Below, one piece after another: positions 1-8,083 of a stretch of 64,000 nucleotides of DNA (position 1 is the first letter of the stretch; every line of letters starts with the position of its first letter). Below the pieces are notes generated by a model, which was given only the letters and a program-made list of their open reading frames with translations, was not told the DNA's origin and did not search any database. A program made the translations under genes and the position numbers. The DNA is from Clostridiales bacterium (GTDB lineage Bacteria; Bacillota; Clostridia; Peptostreptococcales; Anaerovoracaceae), in the NCBI GenBank assembly GCA_009911365.1, contig QXXF01000025.1:21951-85950 (forward strand), written 5' to 3'.

Positions 1-714
1 CCGAGCGGTTTCTTTTTTTGCCAGATCATATTTTTGCCGCTGCAGCATGTGGGACGTTTCATTGATGCTATGAGCCAGCTGCGATAGCGTTCCGGTTTCT
101 TTCACATGAATAGGCTGACCGTCAGGCAGCTGCTGAATGCCTTCTGCGATAGGATTCACAGACCTTAACAGGCTGCTGTTGGCAGCCACATAGATGAGCA
201 GCAGCAAAACTGCGTTGGCAGCCAAAGCGGCCAATAAGGTCTTTGGCAGATTTGCGATAAAATCATAATCCCAGGCAGGGTTCATTTGCTTCCAAAAACG
301 GTCTTTGGGGTAACCCAAAATCATCAGGCCCCTATCGCTTTCTCCGGTAAATGTCGGGTAGTCGGCAATATATCCTCGTGTCAAGTAGGCGATGTCAGAA
401 GCGTCATAATCCACAGGCACGGCATCCGGCAGGTTGTCCGAGGTCCATAAGACGTTTAGCGTATGGTTGTCTATGAACAGGGCCCATACGTTTTCTGAAT
501 GCAGTTCCTGAGCCATTTCTTTAGATAATTGATAACCATTTTCTGTTTTTCGCAGCGCGGCGGCGGCTTCCTTGGCCGTGGTCCAGGGAGCCGCGCCAGG
601 CGTTTGGTTTGCGCTGATGAGTGCTAGTACTGCGAGATTGAGGGCCAGTAGCAATGCGGTGCTCAAAAGCAAGATCAGGAGAAAACGGCGGATGAGTTTA
701 GGGATGCTTTTCAT
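1..714 (-). CDS. Sensor histidine kinase, N-terminal part (cut by window edge)
   Basis: The visible 238 codons are the sensory half of a membrane histidine kinase. Residues about 8-33 form a first membrane helix, followed by an extracytoplasmic stretch of roughly 110 residues, a second helix (about residues 155-178) and a HAMP-like linker. The reading frame runs off position 1 just before the expected dimerisation/phosphoacceptor helix, so the catalytic core is outside the window. Start ATG at 714 lies 41 bp downstream of the response regulator gene on the same strand, the usual regulator-kinase order. Together with the divergent exporter it probably senses a cell-envelope-active peptide. No phosphoacceptor His can be checked here. 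Confidence 0.85.
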   Translation of the reverse strand, partial: MKSIPKLIRRFLLILLLSTALLLALNLAVLALISANQTPGAAPWTTAKEAAAALRKTENGYQLSKEMAQELHSENVWALFIDNHTLNVLWTSDNLPDAVPVDYDASDIAYLTRGYIADYPTFTGESDRGLMILGYPKDRFWKQMNPAWDYDFIANLPKTLLAALAANAVLLLLIYVAANSSLLRSVNPIAEGIQQLPDGQPIHVKETGTLSQLAHSINETSHMLQRQKYDLAKKETAR

Positions 715-755
715 AAGAGTTCCTTTCGTTTCATGGGAAGCGGCGAGAGCTAGCC

Positions 756-1451
756 TTATTCTTTTGCCATCAGTTTATAGCCCAGTCCTTTGACCGTGAC
801 CAGAGATACAGGGGAGGACGGGTTTTCTTCGATCTTTTCACGGATGCGCCGTATATGGACCATAAGAGAGTTTTCATAGCCAAAGGGGTTGTCGCCCCAA
901 GCGGCTTCGCACAAAGAATCAATGGTGACGATGCGCCCCTCGTTTCGATACAGTGTGGAAAGCAGCTCGAACTCTTTGGCTGTCAGAGGAATACGCAGGC
1001 CGTTTTTCCGAACTTCTCCCCGGGCAAAGTCGATTTCACTGCCATGGAGTTTCACAAGAGGCTTCTCGTCCCGATAGCTTCGCCTCAAAATGGCCCGGAT
1101 GCGGAAGATCAGCTCCTTTGGCAGAAAAGGCTTTACCATATAATCATCTGCGCCAAGGCCAAAGCCCTGAAATTTGTCTTCGTCTTCTCCCCGGGCTGTC
1201 AAAAATAAGATCGGGTAATCGGCCGTGGCTTTCAGCTGTTTCATGAGCGTGAACCCATCTCCGTCTGGCAGCATCACATCTAAAATAGCCAGTTCAGGTC
1301 CAAATTCCGCTGCTGCTTCCAACGCTTCTTTGACGCTTCCCGCAGTTCGTATGTTTCCGAAACCATCATCCCTTAATATGGAAACTACCATGTCCAGCAA
1401 CTCTGGCTCGTCATCCACCAGCAAGATTCGTTTGTCCGTTATATAGTCCAT
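756..1451 (-). CDS. OmpR-family response regulator
   Basis: A 231-residue DNA-binding response regulator. The receiver domain (about 7-120) shows the acidic pair D13-D14, the phosphorylatable D58 in an ILDVMLPD context and the conserved Lys in DDYMVKPF. The C-terminal half (about 130-228) is a winged helix of the OmpR/PhoB type ending in VKGLGYKL. An AGAAGG Shine-Dalgarno precedes the ATG. It is co-transcribed with the kinase downstream and divergent from the ABC exporter, whose promoter region carries phased repeats that are its likely target. LanFEG, Bce and Cpr systems use regulators of this kind; the inducing compound cannot be told from sequence. Confidence 0.93.
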   Translation of the reverse strand: MDYITDKRILLVDDEPELLDMVVSILRDDGFGNIRTAGSVKEALEAAAEFGPELAILDVMLPDGDGFTLMKQLKATADYPILFLTARGEDEDKFQGFGLGADDYMVKPFLPKELIFRIRAILRRSYRDEKPLVKLHGSEIDFARGEVRKNGLRIPLTAKEFELLSTLYRNEGRIVTIDSLCEAAWGDNPFGYENSLMVHIRRIREKIEENPSSPVSLVTVKGLGYKLMAKE

Positions 1452-1579
1452 TGTGTCCCTTCTTTCTGGAAGACGTTTGAAAATCCTAGAGGGCAGACCA
1501 TTTGCCAGGAAAGGTTTTCAACTGCGTTCCAGCGATAGTATACCATGAAATCATGCTGGTTTTCTGGTTGACGCAAAAA

Positions 1580-1634
1580 TGTAAGGAAACTGTAAGGCAG
1601 GGAGAAGGATGGCGTAAGGATGGCGGTGTATGAT
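1580..1634 (+). promoter_or_regulatory. Four 11-bp-phased repeats plus -10 element before the exporter
   Basis: TGTAAGG at 1580, TGTAAGG at 1591, GAGAAGG at 1602 and CGTAAGG at 1613 sit at exact 11-bp steps on one DNA face, followed by a -10-like TATGAT at 1629-1634. There is no good -35 box, as expected for a promoter activated by an OmpR-type dimer. Its position between the regulator and the exporter makes it the likely regulator site. Spacing and sequence are seen; function is inferred. Confidence 0.6.
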
Positions 1635-1663
1635 TAGGACCATCAAGAAAGGAGACATGAAAC

Positions 1664-2416
1664 ATGAACATGATCGAAACACATGATTTGACGAAAAACT
1701 ATGGGGATTTTCAGGCGGTTTTCAAAGTGAACTTGCATGTTCCAAAAGGCGGGGTCTATGGCTTTGTGGGACCAAATGGCGCTGGAAAATCCACGACCAT
1801 GAAAATGCTGTTGGGTCTTACGCCGCCTACAGAGGGGACTTTTTCCATCAATGGGAAAACATACCCCAAGGCTCGGCAGGAGATCCTGAGAAGCACCGGC
1901 TCTTTCATTGAAGCACCGGCATTTTACGGGAATCTGACTGGAGAAGAAAATTTAGAACTGATTCGCAGAATTCTAAAACTTCCCAAGTCATCTGTGGCGG
2001 AAGCCTTAGAACTAGTAGGCCTTGCGCCTTTCGGAAAACGCTTGGCAAAAAAATATTCTCTGGGCATGAAACAGAGGCTGGGCCTCGCGGGAGCTCTGTT
2101 GGGCAGGCCGCCGCTGCTGATTTTGGATGAACCCACCAATGGACTGGACCCGGCGGGGATCCATGAGGTCCGAGAGTTGATTCGCTCCCTGCCAAAACAA
2201 TTGGACTGCACGGTGCTGGTGTCATCTCATTTGTTGTCGGAGATCCAGTTGATGGCAGACCATATTGGCATACTGGATCGGGGGAAATTGCTCTTTGAAG
2301 GGACTATGGAAGAACTGAAAACCTACGCTGCGTCCATGGGATATCCAGCAGACAATCTAGAAGACACGTTCTTGGCGCTCGTCCATCAGGCAGAGGAAGG
2401 GGGACGGAGGAAATGA
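1664..2416 (+). CDS. ABC transporter ATPase, bacitracin/lantibiotic-protection type
   Basis: A 250-residue single ATPase domain. Walker A GPNGAGKST is at 36-44, the signature YSLGMKQRLGLA near 131-142, Walker B LLILDEP near 154, and the switch His in VSSHLLSE. Length and sequence resemble LanF/CprA/BcrA ATPases that pair with two small permeases. The start has an AAGGAG site 10 bp upstream. The gene overlaps the first permease (ATGA), and four genes in a row form one operon. The likely role is export or expulsion of membrane-bound antimicrobial peptides, powered at the cytoplasmic face. The substrate is unknown. Confidence 0.92.
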   Translation: MNMIETHDLTKNYGDFQAVFKVNLHVPKGGVYGFVGPNGAGKSTTMKMLLGLTPPTEGTFSINGKTYPKARQEILRSTGSFIEAPAFYGNLTGEENLELIRRILKLPKSSVAEALELVGLAPFGKRLAKKYSLGMKQRLGLAGALLGRPPLLILDEPTNGLDPAGIHEVRELIRSLPKQLDCTVLVSSHLLSEIQLMADHIGILDRGKLLFEGTMEELKTYAASMGYPADNLEDTFLALVHQAEEGGRRK

Positions 2417-3120
2417 AGATGGCTTTGGAATTCACTAAGATCAAGCGGACGGGGTTGCTTCCCGCTTTTCTCTGCGGCGGGTTGTTGGCCTCTATGATCC
2501 CGGTGCTGAACATGGCGGTGCGGTCTGAGGCGTATGTCAATTTATCTCAGCCGCCGCTGGATATCCTTTTGGACGGAAATTGGCAGACCATGGCCATGCT
2601 CAATTTGCTGCTGGCAGTCATTGGCGCATGCTTGGTTTATCATACGGAGTTCGCAGACAATGCCATGGAAAAAATGAGGACTCTGCCAATAGGGGAGGGC
2701 AGGATGTTTCTTGGAAAAACCCTGGTGCTGGCCTGTATGTGTATTGTGGTCTTGATCATAGAAACCGCTGCCCTGGCAACATGCGGGGCCATTTGGTTTG
2801 AGAGCGGGGACATTGTGTGGCCAGATCTAATGCGAAACGCGGGGTGTATGCTGCTGTTGTTGCTACCTGCGGTCATACTCTCCCTGCTGGTGGCTTCTTT
2901 GTGCGAAAATATGTGGATTTCCTTTGGCATTGGCGTGCTGGGCGTGTTTATCGCCACGATGATGCCCAGCGAAAATTTTGCGCTGTCTTTGTTTCCCTTT
3001 GCCCTGCATTTTCATGTGCTGGGAGAAAAGACCGCGGAGCTGGGAGTGGGGGCCGCAGTGGAAATTTTAGCACTGGTCGCCGCAGGCGCAGTGATACAAA
3101 AGATAAGGAGGAGGTTTTAA
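2413..3120 (+). CDS. ABC transporter permease 1 (LanE/MutE-like)
   Basis: A 235-residue integral membrane protein with about six hydrophobic helices. It is translationally coupled to the ATPase (start overlaps its stop) and to the second permease (TAATG overlap). Size, topology and position fit the LanE/CprB permease of lantibiotic-protection exporters. The N-terminus MKMALEFTKIKRTG is a short cytoplasmic lead-in followed by the first helix, as in these families. No catalytic motif is expected. The family assignment leans on context, since these permeases diverge strongly. Confidence 0.85.
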   Translation: MKMALEFTKIKRTGLLPAFLCGGLLASMIPVLNMAVRSEAYVNLSQPPLDILLDGNWQTMAMLNLLLAVIGACLVYHTEFADNAMEKMRTLPIGEGRMFLGKTLVLACMCIVVLIIETAALATCGAIWFESGDIVWPDLMRNAGCMLLLLLPAVILSLLVASLCENMWISFGIGVLGVFIATMMPSENFALSLFPFALHFHVLGEKTAELGVGAAVEILALVAAGAVIQKIRRRF

Positions 3121-3890
3121 TGAGTGGGTTATTTTTGTTAGGCATAGAGTGGAGCAAATTGCGCCGCTCGAAGATAGTATGGATCCTGGTCGCTGCGGCC
3201 ATCATTTTGTGGGTGCCTTCTGTTTTAAACGCCCATCTGAATTTTCAAATGCAGGCGGAAGGGATCTCGCCGGAAAACAATTTTTTCATACAGGGATTCA
3301 TGGGCCTGGCCTGGTTTCTGTTTCCAGCCAGCATAGTAGTAAGCACTGTGCTGCTGACTCAGATTGAGAGAGGCAATGGAGGTATTTTGAAAATGCTTAC
3401 ACTGCCTGTGGACCCCCGGAAGCTGTGTCTAGGGAAATTCACGGTACTGTTGTCTCTATCTGCGTTTCAGATGATAATTAGCACTGGCGTATATTTCATC
3501 AGCGGGGCCATTGCTTCCCAGACCCAGAATTATGACCTGCTCCTTGGACCTGCTCCTGTGTTGCGGATGGCCGGAGTTATCTGGCTTACGGCTATTCCCA
3601 TGGCGGCTTTTTTCTGGATGCTGTCAGTATGCGTGAAAGCACCTGTGTTTTCTATGGGCATCGGCCTTGCGTCCATTGTTCCTTCTGTCTTGATGATCAA
3701 CACTAAGGCCTGGTTCTTGTATCCCATGTGCTATCCATTTTATGCGGTCACGGTAGAGTATGGCAAGCTGGCGGAGAACACGTCCTGCGGAAAGATCGCT
3801 CTGGTGCCATGGATTCCAGTGGCGGTCTTGTTCACTGGCGCATGCCTGATTATCGCCTGCCTTTGTTTTGGAAAAGCGGAAAGGAGTTGA
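3120..3890 (+). CDS. ABC transporter permease 2 (LanG/MutG-like)
   Basis: A 256-residue membrane protein beginning MSGLFLLGIEWSKLRR, typical for LanG/CprC and BcrB permeases in which a short cytoplasmic segment precedes helix 1. Six hydrophobic segments are visible. An open frame extends 303 nt upstream, but the start at 3120 is preferred because it has a strong AAGGAGG site and overlaps the previous stop by one base. It should form the membrane channel with permease 1. The neighbouring two-component system and ATPase support a peptide-antibiotic immunity role. Confidence 0.88.
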   Translation: MSGLFLLGIEWSKLRRSKIVWILVAAAIILWVPSVLNAHLNFQMQAEGISPENNFFIQGFMGLAWFLFPASIVVSTVLLTQIERGNGGILKMLTLPVDPRKLCLGKFTVLLSLSAFQMIISTGVYFISGAIASQTQNYDLLLGPAPVLRMAGVIWLTAIPMAAFFWMLSVCVKAPVFSMGIGLASIVPSVLMINTKAWFLYPMCYPFYAVTVEYGKLAENTSCGKIALVPWIPVAVLFTGACLIIACLCFGKAERS

Positions 3891-3895
3891 GAGAC

Positions 3896-4180
3896 ATGAA
3901 AGAAAATTTGTTGACCGGGATCTGTTTGGCGATGGTGCCTTTGCCTTGGACCATTCTTTATTTACGGCAATCCACATGGGCTCTGGAGTCACCTGTGGCA
4001 GAGATCATGATCGCCGCTTATGCGCTGTTCATGATTTTTAGCGGCGGGTTCACCATATGGGCTTACACGAAGAAAGACGTGCGGAACGGATTGATGAAAG
4101 CTTGCGTGATCATAAACAGTCTATATGGGGCAGGGGGCATCGCAGTGCTGGGGATGATGGTTTTGCCGCTGGTAAGTTGA
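3896..4180 (+). CDS. Small membrane protein, last gene of exporter operon
   Basis: A 94-residue protein with three hydrophobic stretches (about 7-22, 34-55 and 70-92) and no recognisable motif. The start at 3896 was chosen for its AAGGAG site 7 bp upstream and its 5-bp gap after the second permease; a longer in-frame reading inside the permease gene is unlikely. It may be an accessory subunit or immunity-type membrane protein of the exporter. I do not recognise a family. Confidence 0.65.
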   Translation: MKENLLTGICLAMVPLPWTILYLRQSTWALESPVAEIMIAAYALFMIFSGGFTIWAYTKKDVRNGLMKACVIINSLYGAGGIAVLGMMVLPLVS

Positions 4181-4209
4181 GAAAGCTAGATAAAAAACAG
4201 CAAAGAAGG

Positions 4210-4233
4210 GGGCGGTTTAGTGCCTTACCGCCC
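4210..4233 (-). terminator. Terminator at the end of the AAA-ATPase/nuclease gene
   Basis: GGGCGGT at 4210-4216 pairs with ACCGCCC at 4227-4233, overlapping the stop codon of the minus-strand gene. Reading on the minus strand, a T-rich stretch follows after about 12 nt. It also lies between converging genes and could serve both. Confidence 0.5.
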
Positions 4234-5910
4234 TCCTAAAATCAATACTTTCCGACCTTCAAAGGCGAATCCGTACTTGCGGATTTTTTCCGCCGAGGTC
4301 CCCTTGGCTTCTAGTGCAGCGGCGTATTTCTTTTCCTGGATCTGGGATAGGGCCACCTTTGCGGTTTCTTCCAGGTCCTTTTCATCCTCCGGGTCATGGA
4401 CCTTGAATTCTAAGATCATGGCTGCGTCCTCCGTCTTCAATGGCTCTAGTAATACATCATATCTGCCGAACCCGCTCTCCCGATTGGAGGTGAGGACGTA
4501 CCTGTCCGAAAGCTCCACCATCAGGCCCAGCACGAAACCATGGTAAAAGCGTTCTGGCTCAGAAGCTGAAGGCTTTTTCCCTGTATTAAAATAGCTGAAA
4601 GTGGACAAGGCCACATCGTTCATGTACTTGTTCATGGCTTTCAAGTCATCGGAAAGCAGGGATTTAATAAAGTCGCTATAATTGGCGGAACCGTTTCGGA
4701 ACCAGCCCCGCACCATGGTGCGGAACATGCGCCGCACTTCTTTGTTGGTCAGTGCCAGTTCGTATTGCGACCCGTCTAAACCGTCTTCACAACTGACCAC
4801 CTTCAAGTATCCGCTGGCCAAAAGCAGGCTCCAGATGGCGGTCTCGTTTCCGTCCAGTTCGCCATACACGATCTGCTCGTCCAATTCTGTCACGATGGTT
4901 TTTCCGTCCAGCAGCGTCTCGAAGTCCAGTTTCACCGACTTGCCGCCCTCCCGGATCAGCTTGCCCGCCAGTCCGTTGGAACTGGAATTGGCCCAGTAAG
5001 CGTCCGTTTCTTTCCTTCTCAGAAAATTGATGATGGACCAAGGGTTGTAGATGTCGGTCTTGTCCCCGAAGGTGAAGCCGTCGTACCAGGCTTTGACTTC
5101 TTCCTTTCTATCCGACAGCCCCTGCTCGTCCAAAGCGGCGAAGACCTCCTCCTCCGTGAAGCCGAAGCAGTCTGCGTATTCCCTGGAAGTGGTGGTCACC
5201 ACCGCCAGATTGTTCAGATCGGAGAATATGGATTCCCTGCTGACCCTGGTGATGCCCGTCATAAGGGCCCGTTCCAAATACGGGTTGGTCTTGAAAGTGG
5301 CGTTGAACAGGCTCCTGACGAAGGCTGTCATCTCGTCCCAATAACCGCCTACGTAGGCTTCCTGCAAAGGCGTGTCGTATTCGTCTAGAAGGATGATGGT
5401 TTTCTTTTGGTGATAGCGGGACAAATAATCGGATAATGCTCTCAGAGACGAAGCCGCCTTGCTGTCCGACATGTCCTCGGACACGTTTTGGAACGATCTT
5501 TTTTCTTTTTCGTTCAGAAAATCGGTCTCTAGTAAAAAATCGCATTTGTTGTACAGTTCTTCGATGGTCCTACAAATGGTTTCCCTAGCCTGGGAAAAAG
5601 AAGTTTCTTTCACGTCCGCGAAACTTAGGAAAATCACAGGGAAAGTTCCCTGCAGCCGCCGGTAAGTTTCGTCTTCCCAGACGGAAAGCTCCTCGAACAA
5701 GTCGCTCCTTCCTGCGTAATCCGCAGAAAAGAATTTTTCCAGAGTGCTCATGAGCAAGGTTTTCCCGAACCGCCTGGGACGGGTGATCAGCGTCACGTCG
5801 TCTTGGCTTGCCCACCATTCCCTGATGAAGTTCGTCTTGTCGATGTAAAAACATTGGTTTTGCCGTATTTTTTCAAAATCCTGGATCCCGATTCCCACTG
5901 TTCTCGCCAT
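4225..5910 (-). CDS. AAA-ATPase-like / PD-(D/E)XK nuclease-like protein, copy 1
   Basis: A 561-residue protein of the AAA-ATPase_like (PF09820) plus PDDEXK_9 (PF08011) type. The N-terminus carries a Walker A variant RPRRFGKT at 44-51 and a Walker B ending LLDEYDT near residue 190. The C-terminus shows a nuclease-like RYDVLLEP followed about 15 residues later by LEFKV, the spaced D and E-x-K of this fold. The ATG at 5910 (AGAGGCGG site) is preferred over an in-frame start 96 nt upstream because the paralogue at 40.9-42.6 kb starts at the equivalent residue. The biological role of the family is unknown. It is typically multi-copy in gut Bacillota and Bacteroidota genomes. Confidence 0.88.
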   Translation of the reverse strand: MARTVGIGIQDFEKIRQNQCFYIDKTNFIREWWASQDDVTLITRPRRFGKTLLMSTLEKFFSADYAGRSDLFEELSVWEDETYRRLQGTFPVIFLSFADVKETSFSQARETICRTIEELYNKCDFLLETDFLNEKEKRSFQNVSEDMSDSKAASSLRALSDYLSRYHQKKTIILLDEYDTPLQEAYVGGYWDEMTAFVRSLFNATFKTNPYLERALMTGITRVSRESIFSDLNNLAVVTTTSREYADCFGFTEEEVFAALDEQGLSDRKEEVKAWYDGFTFGDKTDIYNPWSIINFLRRKETDAYWANSSSNGLAGKLIREGGKSVKLDFETLLDGKTIVTELDEQIVYGELDGNETAIWSLLLASGYLKVVSCEDGLDGSQYELALTNKEVRRMFRTMVRGWFRNGSANYSDFIKSLLSDDLKAMNKYMNDVALSTFSYFNTGKKPSASEPERFYHGFVLGLMVELSDRYVLTSNRESGFGRYDVLLEPLKTEDAAMILEFKVHDPEDEKDLEETAKVALSQIQEKKYAAALEAKGTSAEKIRKYGFAFEGRKVLILGGR

Positions 5911-6017
5911 GTTTCCGCCTCTCTTCCTTTCTGCTCCCTTTGTTTGTTCCCAAACGCATGATCCGCAGGGACCTTTGCTCTCGTCCGTGCGGCCCCGGGC
6001 TGCCACGTTCTATAGGT

Positions 6018-6062
6018 ATTGTATCACAAAAGGAGCAGGGCTGGGCTACTTAATTTTCGACA
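6018..6062 (-). promoter_or_regulatory. Conserved promoter module, copy A
   Basis: On the minus strand TGTCGAAAATTAA (6062-6050) is followed 32 nt later by the end of an extended -10, TG-A-TACAAT (TACAAT is 6023-6018). The same arrangement with identical spacing occurs before the second paralogue and, in opposite orientation, at 6160-6204. It predicts a start near 6010 and a leader of about 100 nt. The conserved 13-mer sits where an activator, repressor or UP-like element would bind. Confidence 0.65.
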
Positions 6063-6159
6063 GGCGGACTCTAATAGAGAATCGATTTGCATGTAAAAAT
6101 GGATAGCGGCAATGACAGCATAAAGAAAAATTTTTCAAATGCACGGACGCAGGTTGCGG

Positions 6160-6204
6160 TGTCGAAAATTAAACCATCGCTTTCGGTTCCTTTTATGGTA
6201 AAAT
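6160..6204 (+). promoter_or_regulatory. Conserved promoter module, copy C (divergent)
   Basis: TGTCGAAAATTAA at 6160-6172, then a 26-nt spacer and an extended -10 TG-G-TAAAAT ending at 6204. It points rightwards into the decayed AlbA_2-type gene and forms a divergent pair with copy A, 97 bp apart. The rest of the 5911-6212 gap contains only the ATPase gene leader and no further coding signal that I can support. Confidence 0.6.
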
Positions 6205-6212
6205 ACTTATAA

Positions 6213-7390
6213 TTGAAATGGCAAGGTGAAAATTTGAATCAAGGCTTTTGCGGAAAATGGCGGAAGCTCTACTTATGCATCATTATGGAAGGAGGCGCAG
6301 ATGTTAAAGTCACGGCCACTAGTCAGATTGCGGCCATGTATCTCAGAAAGCAGAACATTTATACAGAACGGAAGATATATCCATATCCAAGGTTAGAGGA
6401 TTTGAGATTGGATTTGCTGCTAAGGATTAGGGTGATGGCTGCGAATAACACCCCCCGGTAATCACCCATGGAAGGATATAAACGGTGAACAGTTGCTGAA
6501 AAGCGCAGGATTGTATGGATTTGACCCTGCGACTGGACAGCAGGGATATAATCTGGCATCAGTGATGCTGCTCGGGAAAACTGATGTGATTTTGAATGTG
6601 GTTCCGGCTTATGTTACAGATGCGCTGGTTTGGAAAGTAAACGTGGATCGTTACGATGACCGGGAAATTATCACAACAAATTTGATTGAAAGTTATGAGT
6701 AGTTAATGGCCTTCGCTAGAAAGCACCTTCCAGATAATTTTTTTTAGAAGATGATCAGAGAAAGAGCCTTAGGGATATCATAGCCCAGGAAATGTTGGTC
6801 AATACTTTGATCATCGTGAGATGACAAGTTCTTTTCGGGCAAAATTTGTGATTGAAAAGGACAAAATGTACGTGGAAAATGCTACTAGGGCAGTCGGAGA
6901 GGGAGTGATCACGCCAGAAAATCTGGAGGCGAATCCAATCATTGCGTCATTTTTCAGAAATATCGGCTATTCTGACCAGCTTGGATCAGGTGTTAGGAAT
7001 TTGTTTAAATACACGAAGTTTTACTCCGGAAAAGAACCGGAGTTTAAAGAAGGCGATGTGTTTCGGATTACAGTGCCGTTGAATGAAGATTACTCATTTG
7101 ATTTTGGTCAGACGCAATTAAGAGAGACGATTGAGACTAAAATAGCGACTGATGAGACTAAATTAGATGTGGTCGCAGTAAAATATCAATTGAATAAAGA
7201 TGAGATGAATATTTTGCGATTGATGAAAGAGAATCCATCCATTACTCAAAAGGAGATTCAGAAAGCCACGGATATTTCTATGGGAACGATCAAACGAATT
7301 TTACCAAGACTACAGGAAAAAGGCGTATTGGTAAGAATCGGAAGCAGGTGTTCCGGAAAATGGATCGTAAAAGCGGAAACTGTAAGGTAG
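6213..7390 (+). pseudogene. Decayed AlbA_2/HATPase_c_4-type transcriptional regulator
   Basis: Fragments of one protein continue across three lesions. The first fragment ends with a frameshift in a C-run near 6456; homology resumes at about 6460 in another frame. An in-frame TAG at 6700-6702 stands where CAG is expected (ESYE-stop-LMAF). One base is missing near 6808-6814, shifting the frame before MTSSFRAKF at 6821. The most complete fragment (6821-7390, 189 residues) contains the ATP-binding-like SDQLGSGVRNL segment and a C-terminal winged helix. Most of the N-terminal DNA-binding domain is gone. The family name is from memory of related proteins often called putative DNA-binding or RecG-like. 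Confidence 0.75.
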
Positions 7391-7400
7391 GTGGATATGT

Positions 7401-7973
7401 TTACATCCGTACAATGCCTTGGAAGAAGTTTTGGTCAATGCTGTTTTCCACAAATCTTATCGTGAGCCGGAACCGGTGGAGATTCGGATCTACGTGGATC
7501 GGATCATGGTGATCAATTATCCTGGGTTAGCCAAATGGATCGATCTGGACAAATTCGTGTCAGGAAAAGCAAAAGCCAGGAAATATCGGAACCGCCGCAT
7601 CGGCGAACTTTTCAAAGAAATCGATTTATCGGAAAAACAAGGGACTGGAATCACAAAGATCCTGAGAGAATTAAGGGACAATGGCTCGCCTGAACCGGAA
7701 TTTAAGATGGACGAAGACAGGGTCTATTTGGAAACGATCCTCTATATTCGGGAAGGGTTTGATGTCACACCGAAAATGAGCGATAAAGAAAAAATATTTT
7801 ACAGCTTCTTGACGCAAGCATTGGAAGAAAATGATTTTGTGACTACAAAGCTGATGGCGGAATTGACTGGCATGGCGGAATCGACAACAAGACGCTATCT
7901 AACAAGGTTTTGTGATTTGGAGATCATTCATTCCAATGGAAAAAATAGAGGCACGAAGTATTATGTGCTATAA
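7401..7973 (+). pseudogene. C-terminal remnant of a second AlbA_2/HATPase_c_4-type gene
   Basis: An open frame of about 190 codons encodes only the C-terminal half of this regulator type: the ATP-binding-like portion (EEVLVNAVFHKSY, later EKQGTGITKIL) and a terminal helix-turn-helix. Homology-like sequence (PYNALEE) runs upstream of the only possible TTG start at 7419, to about 7401, where it stops abruptly, so the 5' part has been deleted. It is probably not expressed as a functional protein, although the remaining frame is intact. It directly follows another decayed member of the same family. Confidence 0.65.
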
Positions 7974-7993
7974 AGGACTGTTGGTCCGTGAGA

Positions 7994-8026
7994 CCTGCGG
8001 AAACCCCACAATGTTGTTTCCGCAGG
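7994..8026. terminator. Strong hairpin before ung
   Basis: CCTGCGGAAAC (7994-8004) pairs perfectly with GTTTCCGCAGG (8016-8026) around an 11-nt loop. There is no clear T-run on the plus strand, so it is a terminator-like or processing hairpin isolating the remnants from ung rather than a textbook intrinsic terminator. Confidence 0.5.
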
Positions 8027-8048
8027 GTGTACATCAGGATTTTATCCC

Positions 8049-8077
8049 TTGTCATTGCCCAAAATCTCCGATATAAT
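8049..8077 (+). promoter_or_regulatory. ung: Sigma-A promoter of ung
   Basis: TTGTCA at 8049-8054, a 17-bp spacer and TATAAT at 8072-8077. The predicted transcription start, about 7 nt downstream, coincides with the ATG of ung at 8084. Confidence 0.75.
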
Positions 8078-8083
8078 AAAACC

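Noticed and set aside
2817-3119. N-terminal extension of the second exporter permease
   Set aside because: It overlaps the first permease in another frame, with no membrane character. The start at 3120 has a strong ribosome site and one-base stop overlap.
6050-6172. TTAATTTTCGACA ... TGTCGAAAATTAA as terminal inverted repeats of a miniature transposon
   Set aside because: The same 13-mer at 42674 is present once, without an inverted partner, and in all three cases lies at a fixed distance from a -10 element, so divergent promoters explain it better.
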